Origin: an uncultured Carnobacterium sp.
Lineage (GTDB): Bacteria > Bacillota > Bacilli > Lactobacillales > Aerococcaceae
Reading direction: 5' to 3'
Assembly: GCA_937967765.1 (NCBI GenBank)
Contig: CALCML010000264.1
Coordinates: 1 to 8,917 of the forward strand
DNA: 8,917 bases
The notes beneath the pieces are model-generated. The model was not told the DNA's origin. It saw nothing but the letters and a program-made list of their open reading frames with translations, and ran no database searches. Shown piece after piece: positions 1 through 6,486 of this stretch (position 1 is its first letter; every line of letters begins with the position of its first letter). The position numbers were made by a program, and so were the translations under genes.

Positions 1-39
1 TCCAGTGATGAGTGCTACTTTTCCTTCTAATTTTTTCAT
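1..39 (-). CDS. Short-chain dehydrogenase/reductase (SDR), N-terminal 13 codons only
   Basis: The leftward ATG at 39-37 opens a frame reading MKKLEGKVALITG, which then leaves the window. This is the classical SDR start: a short lead, then the first beta strand of the Rossmann fold ending in the TG that begins the TGxxxGxG nucleotide-binding motif. A strong ribosome binding site (AAAGGAGAG) lies a few bases upstream, so the start is well supported. SDR enzymes are cytoplasmic NAD(P)-dependent oxidoreductases. The substrate cannot be told from 13 residues; candidates include 3-oxoacyl-ACP reductase-like, gluconate 5-dehydrogenase-like or diol/acetoin reductase-like enzymes. The promoter carries a cre-like site between -35 and -10, which suggests catabolite repression and so favours a carbon-catabolic role over fatty acid synthesis. 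That last point is inference. Confidence 0.72.
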   Translation of the reverse strand, partial: MKKLEGKVALITG

Positions 40-76
40 GGTTTTCTCTCCTTTACGTGAACTTTTCTACATCTCC

Positions 77-105
77 AGTGTACATTTTTGAAAACGTTTT
101 ATCAA
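77..105 (-). promoter_or_regulatory. Probable sigma-A promoter of the leftward SDR gene
   Basis: Reading leftwards, a -35 TTGATA (105-100) and a -10 TACACT (82-77) are separated by exactly 17 bases. Transcription would begin near 70, giving a leader of about 30 bases that contains the ribosome binding site. The -35 matches consensus at 5 of 6 positions and the -10 at 4 of 6. The cre-like site overlaps this promoter. Confidence 0.55.
89..102. promoter_or_regulatory. cre-like site (CcpA operator)
   Basis: TGAAAACGTTTTAT at 89-102 matches the lactic-acid-bacterial form of the catabolite responsive element (WGWAARCGYTWWMA) at all but the last position, and it contains the 10-bp perfect palindrome AAAACGTTTT. 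It fills the spacer and the edge of the -35 of the SDR promoter. CcpA bound here would be expected to block RNA polymerase. Function is inferred from motif and position. Confidence 0.5.
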
Positions 106-137
106 TCTTATTTTCTATGTTTTTGAGTTTTTATCCT

Positions 138-164
138 AACCTTTTTTGTTTTCTAGAAAAGGTT
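138..164. repeat. Inverted repeat in the divergent intergenic region
   Basis: AACCTTTT at 138-145 and AAAAGGTT at 157-164 are exact inverted repeats around an 11-base spacer. They enclose a second, 12-bp perfect palindrome TTTTCTAGAAAA at 149-160. It could be an operator or a weak hairpin. It lies between the SDR promoter and the antitoxin-like gene, in a very T-rich stretch where palindromes of A and T arise easily. No regulator can be assigned. Confidence 0.35.
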
Positions 165-175
165 CTATTTATATT

Positions 176-204
176 TTGCATTTCACTTCTTTTTTCAATA
201 CGAT
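176..204 (+). promoter_or_regulatory. Possible weak promoter of the RelB/DinJ-like gene
   Basis: TTGCAT (176-181) and TACGAT (199-204) lie 17 bases apart and 30 bases upstream of the ATG at 234. The -35 matches consensus poorly (3 of 6) and the -10 moderately (4 of 6). It is the best placed candidate seen but remains weak. Confidence 0.28.
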
Positions 205-233
205 AGTGTCAAAGATATTTAGGAGGTCTTAAG

Positions 234-500
234 ATGGCAAAGTCTGAAATCCATACGCTACAAATTGACTCCAGTCTAAAAGAACAAGCAGAAGCCCTAT
301 TTTCTAGTCTGGGTATGACTCTAGAAGAAGCAGTCACTCTCTTTTTAGAAGCATCCATCCTACATGGTGGCATTCCTTTTCCAGTTGAACAGACTCGTTA
401 TAATGAACAAACAGAACTAGCTCTTGAAGAAGCACGCGACATTCTTTCTGGAAAGCTTCAACACTCCACTACTTCTGTCGATGAATTAATTGAAGACTAA
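234..500 (+). CDS. RelB/DinJ-family antitoxin-like protein, no toxin partner
   Basis: An 88-residue protein. Residues about 6-50 form the ribbon-helix-helix unit of RelB/DinJ antitoxins: a short beta strand (HTLQID), two helices with the LGMTLEEAVTLFL pattern, and the family's G-G-I-P-F turn. Residues about 55-88 are an acidic helical tail (EEARDILSGK, then SVDELIED), the part that normally wraps the toxin. In the family such proteins dimerise, bind their own promoter and neutralise a YafQ/RelE-type RNase. The start is fixed by AGGAGG at 221-226, 7 bases before ATG. The gene is alone: a terminator follows within 13 bases, and the opposite-strand transporter begins soon after. The usual strand residue is often Arg (xRID) but is Gln here. 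It may be a solitary antitoxin, a regulator, or a partner of a toxin elsewhere. Family assignment is solid; role is uncertain. Confidence 0.85.
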   Translation: MAKSEIHTLQIDSSLKEQAEALFSSLGMTLEEAVTLFLEASILHGGIPFPVEQTRYNEQTELALEEARDILSGKLQHSTTSVDELIED

Positions 501-512
501 CTAGCAGTATCC

Positions 513-540
513 AGTCACTCCTCGGAGTGGCTTTTTTTTT
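513..540 (+). terminator. Intrinsic terminator of the RelB/DinJ-like gene
   Basis: AGTCACTC and GAGTGGCT form an 8-bp stem (one T-G wobble) around the tetraloop CTCG. It is followed directly by nine T residues (532-540). It begins 13 bases after the stop codon and closes a one-gene transcript. Confidence 0.88.
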
Positions 541-544
541 GCAC

Positions 545-567
545 AAAAAATCGCCTTCTGGAAGGCG
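545..567 (-). terminator. Intrinsic terminator of the amino-acid ABC transporter operon
   Basis: On the leftward strand CGCCTT and AAGGCG form a 6-bp GC-rich stem around a four-base loop, followed by A and then six T residues (the complement of 550-545). It lies about 35 bases past the stop codon of the binding-protein gene. Together with the rightward terminator at 513-540 it insulates the two converging units. Confidence 0.82.
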
Positions 568-601
568 TGCCTTCCGTCCAGCAATCGTTTTTGTTATTCA
601 A

Positions 602-1450
602 TTATTCTTGCCCTTTTACTTCTGGGGTTGCGACATCCTCGCCAAACCATTTCTGGCTGATTTGTTGGAAGATGCCCTCTTGATAGAGTTCCTTGAAGGC
701 TTGGTTCAGCGCTTCGAGTAGCTTCTTGTCGGCAGGCCGTACCCCTACCGCAAAGGATTCACTCTCGAATCCTGAAGGAATGGTGTCGTACTCGCCCGCA
801 ATCCCTTCTGTTGTGAGGTAGTAGTCCGCGTATACACGGTCGATGAGTAAGGCGTCGATACGGTCATTCTTCAAGTCGATAATGGCCTCGTTCACGCTTT
901 GGTATTGGTCAGCATCCCCGCCTTTGACACGGTTCTTCAACACTTCTGGATGTTCTTCAAAGTCCAACATCCCCGAAGACCCGTTTTGTGCTCCAAGGAC
1001 TTTCCCTGTCATGTCTTCTACGGAGTGAATGCCACTCGATTTTTTTACGACCAAGATTTGCGTATTTTGCATATAGGGAATCGTGAAGGCCACTTTCTCG
1101 CGGCGTTCGTCTGTCGCCGAATACCCATTCCAGATGGCGTCAATCGTACCGTTTTGGAGTTCCGTTTCCTTCATGTCCCAGTCAATCGGTTGGAACTTCA
1201 CCGTGATGCCCAGTTTCTTCGACACGTACTGGGCGAGTTCGATATCAAAACCGGCATAGTTGCCATTCTTCTCCTCGAAGCCCATCGGAACGAAGGTATT
1301 ATCGAAACCGACCGTGATGCTATGCTGTTGTTGATATTTATCCCAGTTATCGACCTTTGGATTACTTGCGAGTTGCGTGCAGCCTGCAAGACTCATTACC
1401 GATGCCCCTACAAGCGCCAAAAGCCCTAGGATTCCTTTTCGTTTCTTCAT
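602..1450 (-). CDS. Polar amino-acid ABC transporter, substrate-binding lipoprotein
   Basis: A 282-residue extracellular lipoprotein of the SBP_bac_3 family. Residues 1-23 are a lipoprotein signal peptide: the KKRK basic start, a hydrophobic stretch and the lipobox L-A-G-C with the lipidated Cys at 24. The mature part is one two-lobe binding domain from about 44 to 275. Visible family landmarks are GFDNTFVPMGF (48-58), YAGFDIELA (65-73), SATDERREKV (111-120), whose Arg116 is expected to bind the ligand carboxylate, and LIDR (202-205), whose Asp204 is expected to bind the amino group. The C-terminal SQKWFGEDVAT resembles, from memory, the pneumococcal AatB (SP_1500) lipoprotein. Which amino acid is carried cannot be read from sequence; polar amino acids or cystine are possible. 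It is the last gene of the operon, 9 bases after the ATPase gene. Its AGGAGG overlaps the ATPase stop codon. Confidence 0.93.
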   Translation of the reverse strand: MKKRKGILGLLALVGASVMSLAGCTQLASNPKVDNWDKYQQQHSITVGFDNTFVPMGFEEKNGNYAGFDIELAQYVSKKLGITVKFQPIDWDMKETELQNGTIDAIWNGYSATDERREKVAFTIPYMQNTQILVVKKSSGIHSVEDMTGKVLGAQNGSSGMLDFEEHPEVLKNRVKGGDADQYQSVNEAIIDLKNDRIDALLIDRVYADYYLTTEGIAGEYDTIPSGFESESFAVGVRPADKKLLEALNQAFKELYQEGIFQQISQKWFGEDVATPEVKGQE

Positions 1451-1459
1451 AGCGGCCTC

Positions 1460-2089
1460 CTATTTCGGTTCGAACGTCAATAATTCGTCCGCGATGTTTT
1501 CCGCAAAGGTTAAATCGTGGGTGACGACGATTTGCGTCATTCCGAGTTCTTTGTTTTGGAGGATTAACTTCTCGACTTCTAAGCGAAGGGCTGGGTCAAG
1601 CGCCGATGTTGGTTCGTCGTAACCGATGATTTCAGGATCAATCATCATCGCACGTGCTAGGGCCACCCGTTGTTTTTGCCCTCCTGAGAGTGAATACGGG
1701 AAGGCATCCTCATGTCCAGCTAGTCCAAGTCTCTCTAATAGCGCGCGTGTCTTTGTATCGGCTTCTTCTTGCGACATTCCGTTCATTTTCACGGGTGAAA
1801 TCGTTAAGTTTTCTAATACGGATAAATGTGGGAACAATTGAAAATCTTGGAACACAAATCCAAGCAATTGGCGCTTTGAGAGTTCATCGAGCGCGAGGGA
1901 TTCTCCGTTATAGAACACTTCTCCAGAGTCGATTTTTTCTAGGCCTGCTAACATGCGCAGTAAGGTCGTTTTCCCGCCTCCTGAAGGTCCAACGATTGCC
2001 AAGATTTTTCCTTCGTGAATGGTTAGGTTGAAATCGGACAAGATTTGTTTATCGCCGAAACGTTTACTAATATTGCGTAATTCTAACAT
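1460..2089 (-). CDS. Polar amino-acid ABC transporter, ATP-binding protein
   Basis: A 209-residue cytoplasmic ATPase that powers import through the permease encoded just upstream. All nucleotide-binding motifs are present in order: Walker A GPSGGGKTT (34-42), Q-loop VFQDF (79-83), signature LSGGQ (134-138), Walker B ending in Asp158-Glu159, D-loop SALD (162-165) and switch His191. Walker B reads IIGYDE instead of the commoner LLLFDE, but the catalytic Asp and Glu are kept. The protein is shorter than the roughly 240 residues usual for GlnQ/HisP-type subunits because the C-terminal end after the switch is brief. No motif is lost, so it should be active. The stop of the permease gene is 12 bases upstream, and an AGGAGG overlapping that stop precedes the ATG. 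Confidence 0.95.
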   Translation of the reverse strand: MLELRNISKRFGDKQILSDFNLTIHEGKILAIVGPSGGGKTTLLRMLAGLEKIDSGEVFYNGESLALDELSKRQLLGFVFQDFQLFPHLSVLENLTISPVKMNGMSQEEADTKTRALLERLGLAGHEDAFPYSLSGGQKQRVALARAMMIDPEIIGYDEPTSALDPALRLEVEKLILQNKELGMTQIVVTHDLTFAENIADELLTFEPK

Positions 2090-2101
2090 TTGCTTGTCCT
2101 C

Positions 2102-2743
2102 CTATTTATAATAACTAAATTTCTTTTCAATGCGTTTCGCCACAAGCGTCACAATCCCGATAACGATGAGGTAGATCGCCCCTGCTAGAAACATCGGAAC
2201 GAGGCTGGCGTCGCGGTTGGCTGCGGTACGGCTCGCCAAGATAAGGTCTGAGATTCCAAGCGCGTACACAAGAGACGTATCTTTGACAAGGCTCATGATT
2301 TCATTGAAGACACTTGGCAAGACAATCTTCGTCACTTGTGGAAGAACGATATAGCGAATCGTTGCTCCGGGCGTGAATTTCAACACCTTCGCTGCTTCAT
2401 ACTGCCCTTTTGGAATCGTATCGATCCCCCCGCGGAAAATCTCCGCAAAGTACGCTGCATAGTTGAGCGTAAAGGCAATGAGCGCTGCTGAGAGTCGGTC
2501 TAGACGAATGCCGACACTTGGCAAGACGTAATAAATAAAGATAAGTTGTAATAACAGTGGCGTCCCACGCATCACCCAGATATAGATATGGATAAACCAG
2601 TTGAGTGGCTTCCATTTGAGTTGCATCGCAAAGGCAATGAGAATGCCCAGCGGAATCGAGAAGATGAGCACGAGTGCGAACACTTCTAATGTCGTCACTG
2701 CTCCGTGTAATAAGCTTGGTAATATTTCCATTAAATAAGACAA
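2102..2743 (-). CDS. Polar amino-acid ABC transporter, permease protein
   Basis: A 213-residue integral membrane subunit of the HisM/GlnP type (His/Glu/Gln/Arg/opine permease family). About five hydrophobic segments can be seen, near 16-40, 62-78, 84-103, 140-165 and 184-203. The cytoplasmic EAA loop that docks on the ATPase is clear: KGQYEAAKVLKF (112-123) through IVLPQ (132-136). The start is TTG at 2743: GGAGG lies 8 bases upstream of it, whereas the first ATG (2731-2729, four codons later) would be 20 bases away. It is the first gene of a three-gene operon and probably forms a homodimer, since only one permease is encoded. Substrate is undefined. Confidence 0.94.
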   Translation of the reverse strand: MSYLMEILPSLLHGAVTTLEVFALVLIFSIPLGILIAFAMQLKWKPLNWFIHIYIWVMRGTPLLLQLIFIYYVLPSVGIRLDRLSAALIAFTLNYAAYFAEIFRGGIDTIPKGQYEAAKVLKFTPGATIRYIVLPQVTKIVLPSVFNEIMSLVKDTSLVYALGISDLILASRTAANRDASLVPMFLAGAIYLIVIGIVTLVAKRIEKKFSYYK

Positions 2744-2776
2744 TGATACGTCCTCCGACCTCTAAGAATAGCTACT

Positions 2777-2806
2777 AGTATATCATATTTCATCCCTCAA
2801 TCAGAA
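2777..2806 (-). promoter_or_regulatory. Promoter of the amino-acid ABC transporter operon
   Basis: Leftward reading gives -35 TTCTGA (2806-2801), an 18-base spacer and -10 TATACT (2782-2777). A TG one base upstream of the -10 makes an extended -10 element (TGATATACT), which can offset the weak -35. The ribosome binding site and TTG start follow about 25-35 bases downstream. Confidence 0.6.
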
Positions 2807-2820
2807 ATGATATTCCTAGT

Positions 2821-2860
2821 AATAAAAGAAGGAATCAAGCAGTGATGCACTTGATTCCTT
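2821..2860 (-). terminator. Intrinsic terminator at the end of the mtl operon
   Basis: AAGGAATCAAG (2829-2839) and CTTGATTCCTT (2850-2860) are a perfect 11-bp inverted repeat around a 10-base loop. On the leftward strand it is followed by CTTTTATT, a mixed U-rich tail. It starts about 27 bases past the mtlD stop codon. The right flank (TATTTGTT) is also T-rich, so it may work weakly in the other direction. Confidence 0.83.
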
Positions 2861-2886
2861 TATTTGTTATATGAATGGTGATTCTA

Positions 2887-4041
2887 TTAGAAAGATACGA
2901 CTTGTTCAACAGAAGTTACAATTTGAGAAACGAGCGCTTCTTCACTCACGCCTGTCACTTCTTTGACAACTTCCGCAAGAGGTTTTTGTGCGAGCAATGC
3001 TTGCAACTCAACGGATTGTTGATCGCTATCATCTTTATAATCAAAGACATACGCAACAGTCTTCAATAGGTTGTCATATGAAAGTCCACGTTCACGTAAT
3101 TCACGGATAGGACGGATGAAGCGTTCGTCATATCCTAATTTACGAATTGGTGTTCTTGCCACACGAGTAACGTCATCCACGATAAATGGATTTTCGAAAC
3201 GACTAATAATGACTTTATGGTAGTCTTTTAAGGCTTGTTCGTCAAAGCCCCATTTAGCGATAAGAAGACTTCTGATTTCTGCAAGAACGGCTTCTACATT
3301 TTCTTTTACAGTTGGATTTTGAAGAGCTTCAAGGATTGTCTTAGAACCGTAGTGTGCGCCTGTATATGCTGAAGTCGCATGTCCTGAGTTCACTGAGAAT
3401 AATTTTCTTTCGATGAATGGTTCCAGATCTTCTTCGTAATGTACTCCTTCTAATTGAAGAGATGGGTTTTTCATACGGCTTGTTTCAACCACCCATTCAT
3501 TGAAAGGTTCCACCACCACAAAGAGTGGGTCTTCATGCGTTTGCGCTGGAACGATACGGTCTACAGCTGCATTCGGGAAGCCGACAAATTCTTCCGCATA
3601 GGCAAGGCCTTCTTCACTTAAGTATTTTTTGACTTCTTCGTATAAGAATTGAGAACCGCCAATCATGTTTTCACATGCTAGAACATCAACTGGAGTTGTA
3701 TTTCCACTAACACGGCGTTGTTCAATTCCTTTTGCGATAAGTTCTGCAATGAATGGTAAGATATTTGGTCCGATGGCTGTTGTCACTAAGTCTGCCTTAG
3801 CAACGGCTTCTACGACTGCTTCTGGATTCTTAGCATTATTAATTCCACGCACGTTCGATACGGCAATATGGCGTTGTCCTTCTTCAGCAATCTCGATTTC
3901 GTAAGCACCACGTTCATTTAAGGCGTCAATGATTCTTTCGTTGACGTCAACGAATGTGATTGAAAAGTGATTTTCAAATAACAATTCTCCGATAAATCCA
4001 CGGCCAATATTTCCTGCGCCAAAATGTACTGCATTTTTCAT
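2887..4041 (-). CDS. mtlD: Mannitol-1-phosphate 5-dehydrogenase
   Basis: A 384-residue cytoplasmic enzyme (EC 1.1.1.17) that oxidises D-mannitol 1-phosphate to D-fructose 6-phosphate with NAD+. The N-terminus [18 protein letters not shown] holds the Rossmann nucleotide-binding loop (GAGNIGRG, 8-15), with Asp32 at the end of the second strand. The polyol-specific long-chain dehydrogenase motif K-x4-N-x2-H is complete: Lys213, Asn218 and His221 (in KLFSVNSGH), Lys213 being the expected catalytic base. Length is normal for the family (about 380) and no break is seen. It is the last gene of the operon, 13 bases after mtlF. AAGGAG overlaps the mtlF stop codon, so translation is probably coupled. 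It delivers mannitol carbon to glycolysis. Confidence 0.97.
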   Translation of the reverse strand: MKNAVHFGAGNIGRGFIGELLFENHFSITFVDVNERIIDALNERGAYEIEIAEEGQRHIAVSNVRGINNAKNPEAVVEAVAKADLVTTAIGPNILPFIAELIAKGIEQRRVSGNTTPVDVLACENMIGGSQFLYEEVKKYLSEEGLAYAEEFVGFPNAAVDRIVPAQTHEDPLFVVVEPFNEWVVETSRMKNPSLQLEGVHYEEDLEPFIERKLFSVNSGHATSAYTGAHYGSKTILEALQNPTVKENVEAVLAEIRSLLIAKWGFDEQALKDYHKVIISRFENPFIVDDVTRVARTPIRKLGYDERFIRPIRELRERGLSYDNLLKTVAYVFDYKDDSDQQSVELQALLAQKPLAEVVKEVTGVSEEALVSQIVTSVEQVVSF

Positions 4042-4054
4042 ATTTGATGACTCC

Positions 4055-4492
4055 TTACTCTACATTATTTAATAAGCGAATAACTTCTTCAACCGATTGT
4101 GCATCCGCTAATTTCACAACGTTATCCACGTCTGCACAGAAGATTGAGATTTTTTGGATGATTTCTAAGTGTTCGTCTCCAAGTCCAGCAATTCCGAATA
4201 ATACGGTCACGACTTTTGGATCTTCTTGCGTTCCGAAGTTCACTCCTCGAGGAACTTGAACAATCGCAACTCCTGAAGAATTCACTTCTTTTTTAGCTGC
4301 ATCTGTTCCATGTGGAATTGCAATGAAGTTTCCCATATAAACAGATAAGTCTGCATCTCTTTGAACCATTGCGTCCACATAGGCTTCATTGACATGGCCT
4401 GCTTCAACAAGCAAGCGTCCACAGTAACGAATGGCTTCTTCTTTGTTCTCAAAAGCTTGATTCAATTTAATTAGTTTTTCCTGAAATTCCAT
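4055..4492 (-). CDS. mtlF: Mannitol-specific PTS enzyme IIA
   Basis: A 145-residue soluble EIIA of the mannitol/fructose class. The active-site block FIAIPHGT places the phosphorylated histidine at residue 61. The protein takes phosphate from HPr and passes it to the EIIB cysteine of MtlA; it may also phosphorylate or signal to MtlR. Length and the single domain fit free-standing EIIA-Mtl proteins of Firmicutes, where EIIA is not fused to MtlA as it is in enterics. Only two bases separate it from the mtlR stop codon. Its GGAGA lies inside the last codons of mtlR, 8 bases before the ATG, so the two genes are tightly coupled. Confidence 0.96.
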   Translation of the reverse strand: MEFQEKLIKLNQAFENKEEAIRYCGRLLVEAGHVNEAYVDAMVQRDADLSVYMGNFIAIPHGTDAAKKEVNSSGVAIVQVPRGVNFGTQEDPKVVTVLFGIAGLGDEHLEIIQKISIFCADVDNVVKLADAQSVEEVIRLLNNVE

Positions 4493-4494
4493 GG

Positions 4495-6450
4495 TTAATT
4501 CTCCAATTTCTTAATTTTTTCGTTGAATATGGTATTCAATAAGTGATAGATGATTTCTTGATTCCCCGTACGATAGATTTCAGTATAGAGATTATTTTCA
4601 AGAATGGACTGGCTAATCGCTGTCATCAAGTTTCTCACTTCTTCACTCTCATCCAATTTCGTTAACATCACTAGAATTCGTTTAACCTGTTCCCTGCCGT
4701 GCGTCATGGATTTGGCTTCAACAGCTTGTTCTAAGTCGATAACGACAAAGTGACTTTCTAAAACTGTATGCGACTGTGTATGCAGCAGTGCCAGGTTCGT
4801 ATTAGGAATCGCAAGTGGACTCTCTTCAAAGCGTCTCAGTAACTTATCCGCCAAATAGTCTGCTCCATTCACCAGTTGTAAGCTCTGGATGAGTTGGAAG
4901 ACGGTCTTCTCAAAGGTCGCTGCATTTTGAACATGCATCAATCTGAAGTTCTTTAGCAGCTTGCTCGAAGCTTGTAGGTACGCCTGTAAATCAAACGCAA
5001 TCGTTTCAACAGGACGTTCCGTACGGCGAACTGTGATATTTTCTTGAACTCGTTGTAAGCACTCTTGTAATTCCAGAATTTCCTTTGCAGAAGGAAAGGC
5101 GGAAATGGTATCAAACTGGTATCCCACCACTGGCTTTGTCGACAGTGTGTAATCATAAGCTTGACAGTCAACTCCCTCGAGCTCGCTACTAGAGACCACC
5201 TTGATTTGTCCCACAAACGGCGCAATACTTTGGATTTTTGTAATCAGTAAGTTCGTCATCAGTGGTCGTTCATCCGTCACGAGTAAGACGCGAATCGGAT
5301 AGATATCCGGACTTCTTCTTAAACTCGAAGCAAAATGCAACGTAATGAGAGAATGTTCGTACTCACTGTTCAAGTAACTTGGGAAGATATCGCGAACAAC
5401 GAGACTGACAATATCATTAAGATACGCATTCTTCTTAGTAACTAGAAATGCCACATGATAAGACGAGCCTTCTGGATATAAGACTGGTACGGCTAAGGCC
5501 AGCTTTAGGTGATGAAAGAGAAACGTAAAGAGGGCTTTATCACGAATAAAATCAATTTTCGTAAAGCGCGAAACGCTGTCGATTAATTGGCTGACGCTGT
5601 AGTAGAATTCACTATCAAAGCGTTCACGATAAAGAGGAACTTCCTGTCTCTTTAGTACCGTTTCATCGATAATTTTGGCAAACGACACGATCTCTTGTAG
5701 ATTATAAAATCGTGGTGACGCTTCATCACTAAGCTCCTTAAAGATCGTTTGCGAAATGGTGAGCGCATCTTTGGAGATGCCACTAACCGTTTTCGGGCTT
5801 AACCGATTATCCGCTAACGCTAATAAAAAGGTTAAGAACTCCTTGATTTTTGGATCTAATTTCCCAAGAGCGGTGATTTGTCCTTCTAAGGCCTTTTTGC
5901 ACAGGCTAACTGTATTCTTCTCTAAATGACTAAATCCTTCCCATTGCCCGTTCGCAAATTCCTGTACAGAAATAGCATTAGACAGGACGATTGCTAACAC
6001 TCTCCTCTTTTGCCAGTTATCTCCTTGAATCATATATCCTTTTTGGCGGTTGAGTGTCAGATTGAAATGCGCTAATCGCTTCTCAATCAATGCAATGTCC
6101 TGAATAATCGTTACATTTGAAACGAAGAGGCGCTCTTGGAGCTCCTCATTCGTAATAGGGCTCTCTTCACTAAGTAAGAGATATGTGAGGTGTAATAACC
6201 GATCTGTCGGAGTGCTGCTCATGGTGATGCTCTCACTCTCTAAGCGTTGTAAGTCTCCTTCTAGATAGTATTTTTTCCCCTCTTTAATCAGTTGGATTCC
6301 TAAAGGTTCCAAGCTAAGGGTTAAATCAGAGATAGTCCGATAAACCGTTCTCGTTGAAACCTTTAAGAGTTCCATCATTTCTTTTACGGAAAGTTTCCCG
6401 AGTTCCAGGAAGGCTTTAATCAATTGTTCTTCTCGATTTGTAAATAACAT
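4495..6450 (-). CDS. mtlR: Mannitol operon activator, PRD-containing (BglG/DeoR-type HTH, PRD1-PRD2, EIIB-like, EIIA-like)
   Basis: A 651-residue transcription activator. Domain order by eye: N-terminal helix-turn-helix (5-60, with STRTVYRTI), a second Mga-like helix-turn-helix (83-145), PRD1 (about 180-275), PRD2 (about 285-385), EIIB-Gat-like (386-475) and EIIA-Mtl-like (487-645). In this family HPr phosphorylation of PRD2 activates, while phosphorylation of the EIIB/EIIA-like parts tunes activity to mannitol. PRD2 keeps both expected histidines, His314 (FHHLKLAL) and His372 (LHFASSLRR). The EIIA-like part keeps His557 (LALLHTQSH). PRD1 has no histidine at all: none occurs between residues 175 and 313. 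The EIIB-like domain has Val391-Thr392-Asp393 where the active cysteine is expected. The ATG follows mtlA by 36 bases and has a poor ribosome binding site, suggesting low output. Confidence 0.94.
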   Translation of the reverse strand: MLFTNREEQLIKAFLELGKLSVKEMMELLKVSTRTVYRTISDLTLSLEPLGIQLIKEGKKYYLEGDLQRLESESITMSSTPTDRLLHLTYLLLSEESPITNEELQERLFVSNVTIIQDIALIEKRLAHFNLTLNRQKGYMIQGDNWQKRRVLAIVLSNAISVQEFANGQWEGFSHLEKNTVSLCKKALEGQITALGKLDPKIKEFLTFLLALADNRLSPKTVSGISKDALTISQTIFKELSDEASPRFYNLQEIVSFAKIIDETVLKRQEVPLYRERFDSEFYYSVSQLIDSVSRFTKIDFIRDKALFTFLFHHLKLALAVPVLYPEGSSYHVAFLVTKKNAYLNDIVSLVVRDIFPSYLNSEYEHSLITLHFASSLRRSPDIYPIRVLLVTDERPLMTNLLITKIQSIAPFVGQIKVVSSSELEGVDCQAYDYTLSTKPVVGYQFDTISAFPSAKEILELQECLQRVQENITVRRTERPVETIAFDLQAYLQASSKLLKNFRLMHVQNAATFEKTVFQLIQSLQLVNGADYLADKLLRRFEESPLAIPNTNLALLHTQSHTVLESHFVVIDLEQAVEAKSMTHGREQVKRILVMLTKLDESEEVRNLMTAISQSILENNLYTEIYRTGNQEIIYHLLNTIFNEKIKKLEN

Positions 6451-6486
6451 ATCTTCATTATACTCTTTTATCGAGAAATCTTTTAA

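Noticed and set aside
149..160. TTTTCTAGAAAA as a CodY box
   Set aside because: The CodY motif has a single central base (TTTTCWGAAAA), whereas this palindrome has two central bases and lacks the AAT flanks. In such T-rich DNA it may be chance.
12..206. Rightward 64-codon hydrophobic frame at the left edge
   Set aside because: It uses a GTG start without a ribosome binding site, overlaps the SDR start and promoter, and its Phe/Leu-rich content simply reflects T-rich DNA.
899..2031. Long rightward frames opposite the ABC transporter genes (899-1429 and 1654-2031)
   Set aside because: They are antisense to clearly conserved genes, match no family I recognise and have no ribosome binding sites. 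They arise from the higher GC of that operon.
2795..2815. CodY-like TTTCTGA near the transporter promoter
   Set aside because: Only the core seven bases fit; both flanks disagree with the 15-base consensus.
6450..6475. TATAAT just upstream of the mtlR start as an internal promoter
   Set aside because: It lies only a few bases before the ATG, so transcription would start at or inside the start codon. No -35 is found 16-18 bases upstream.
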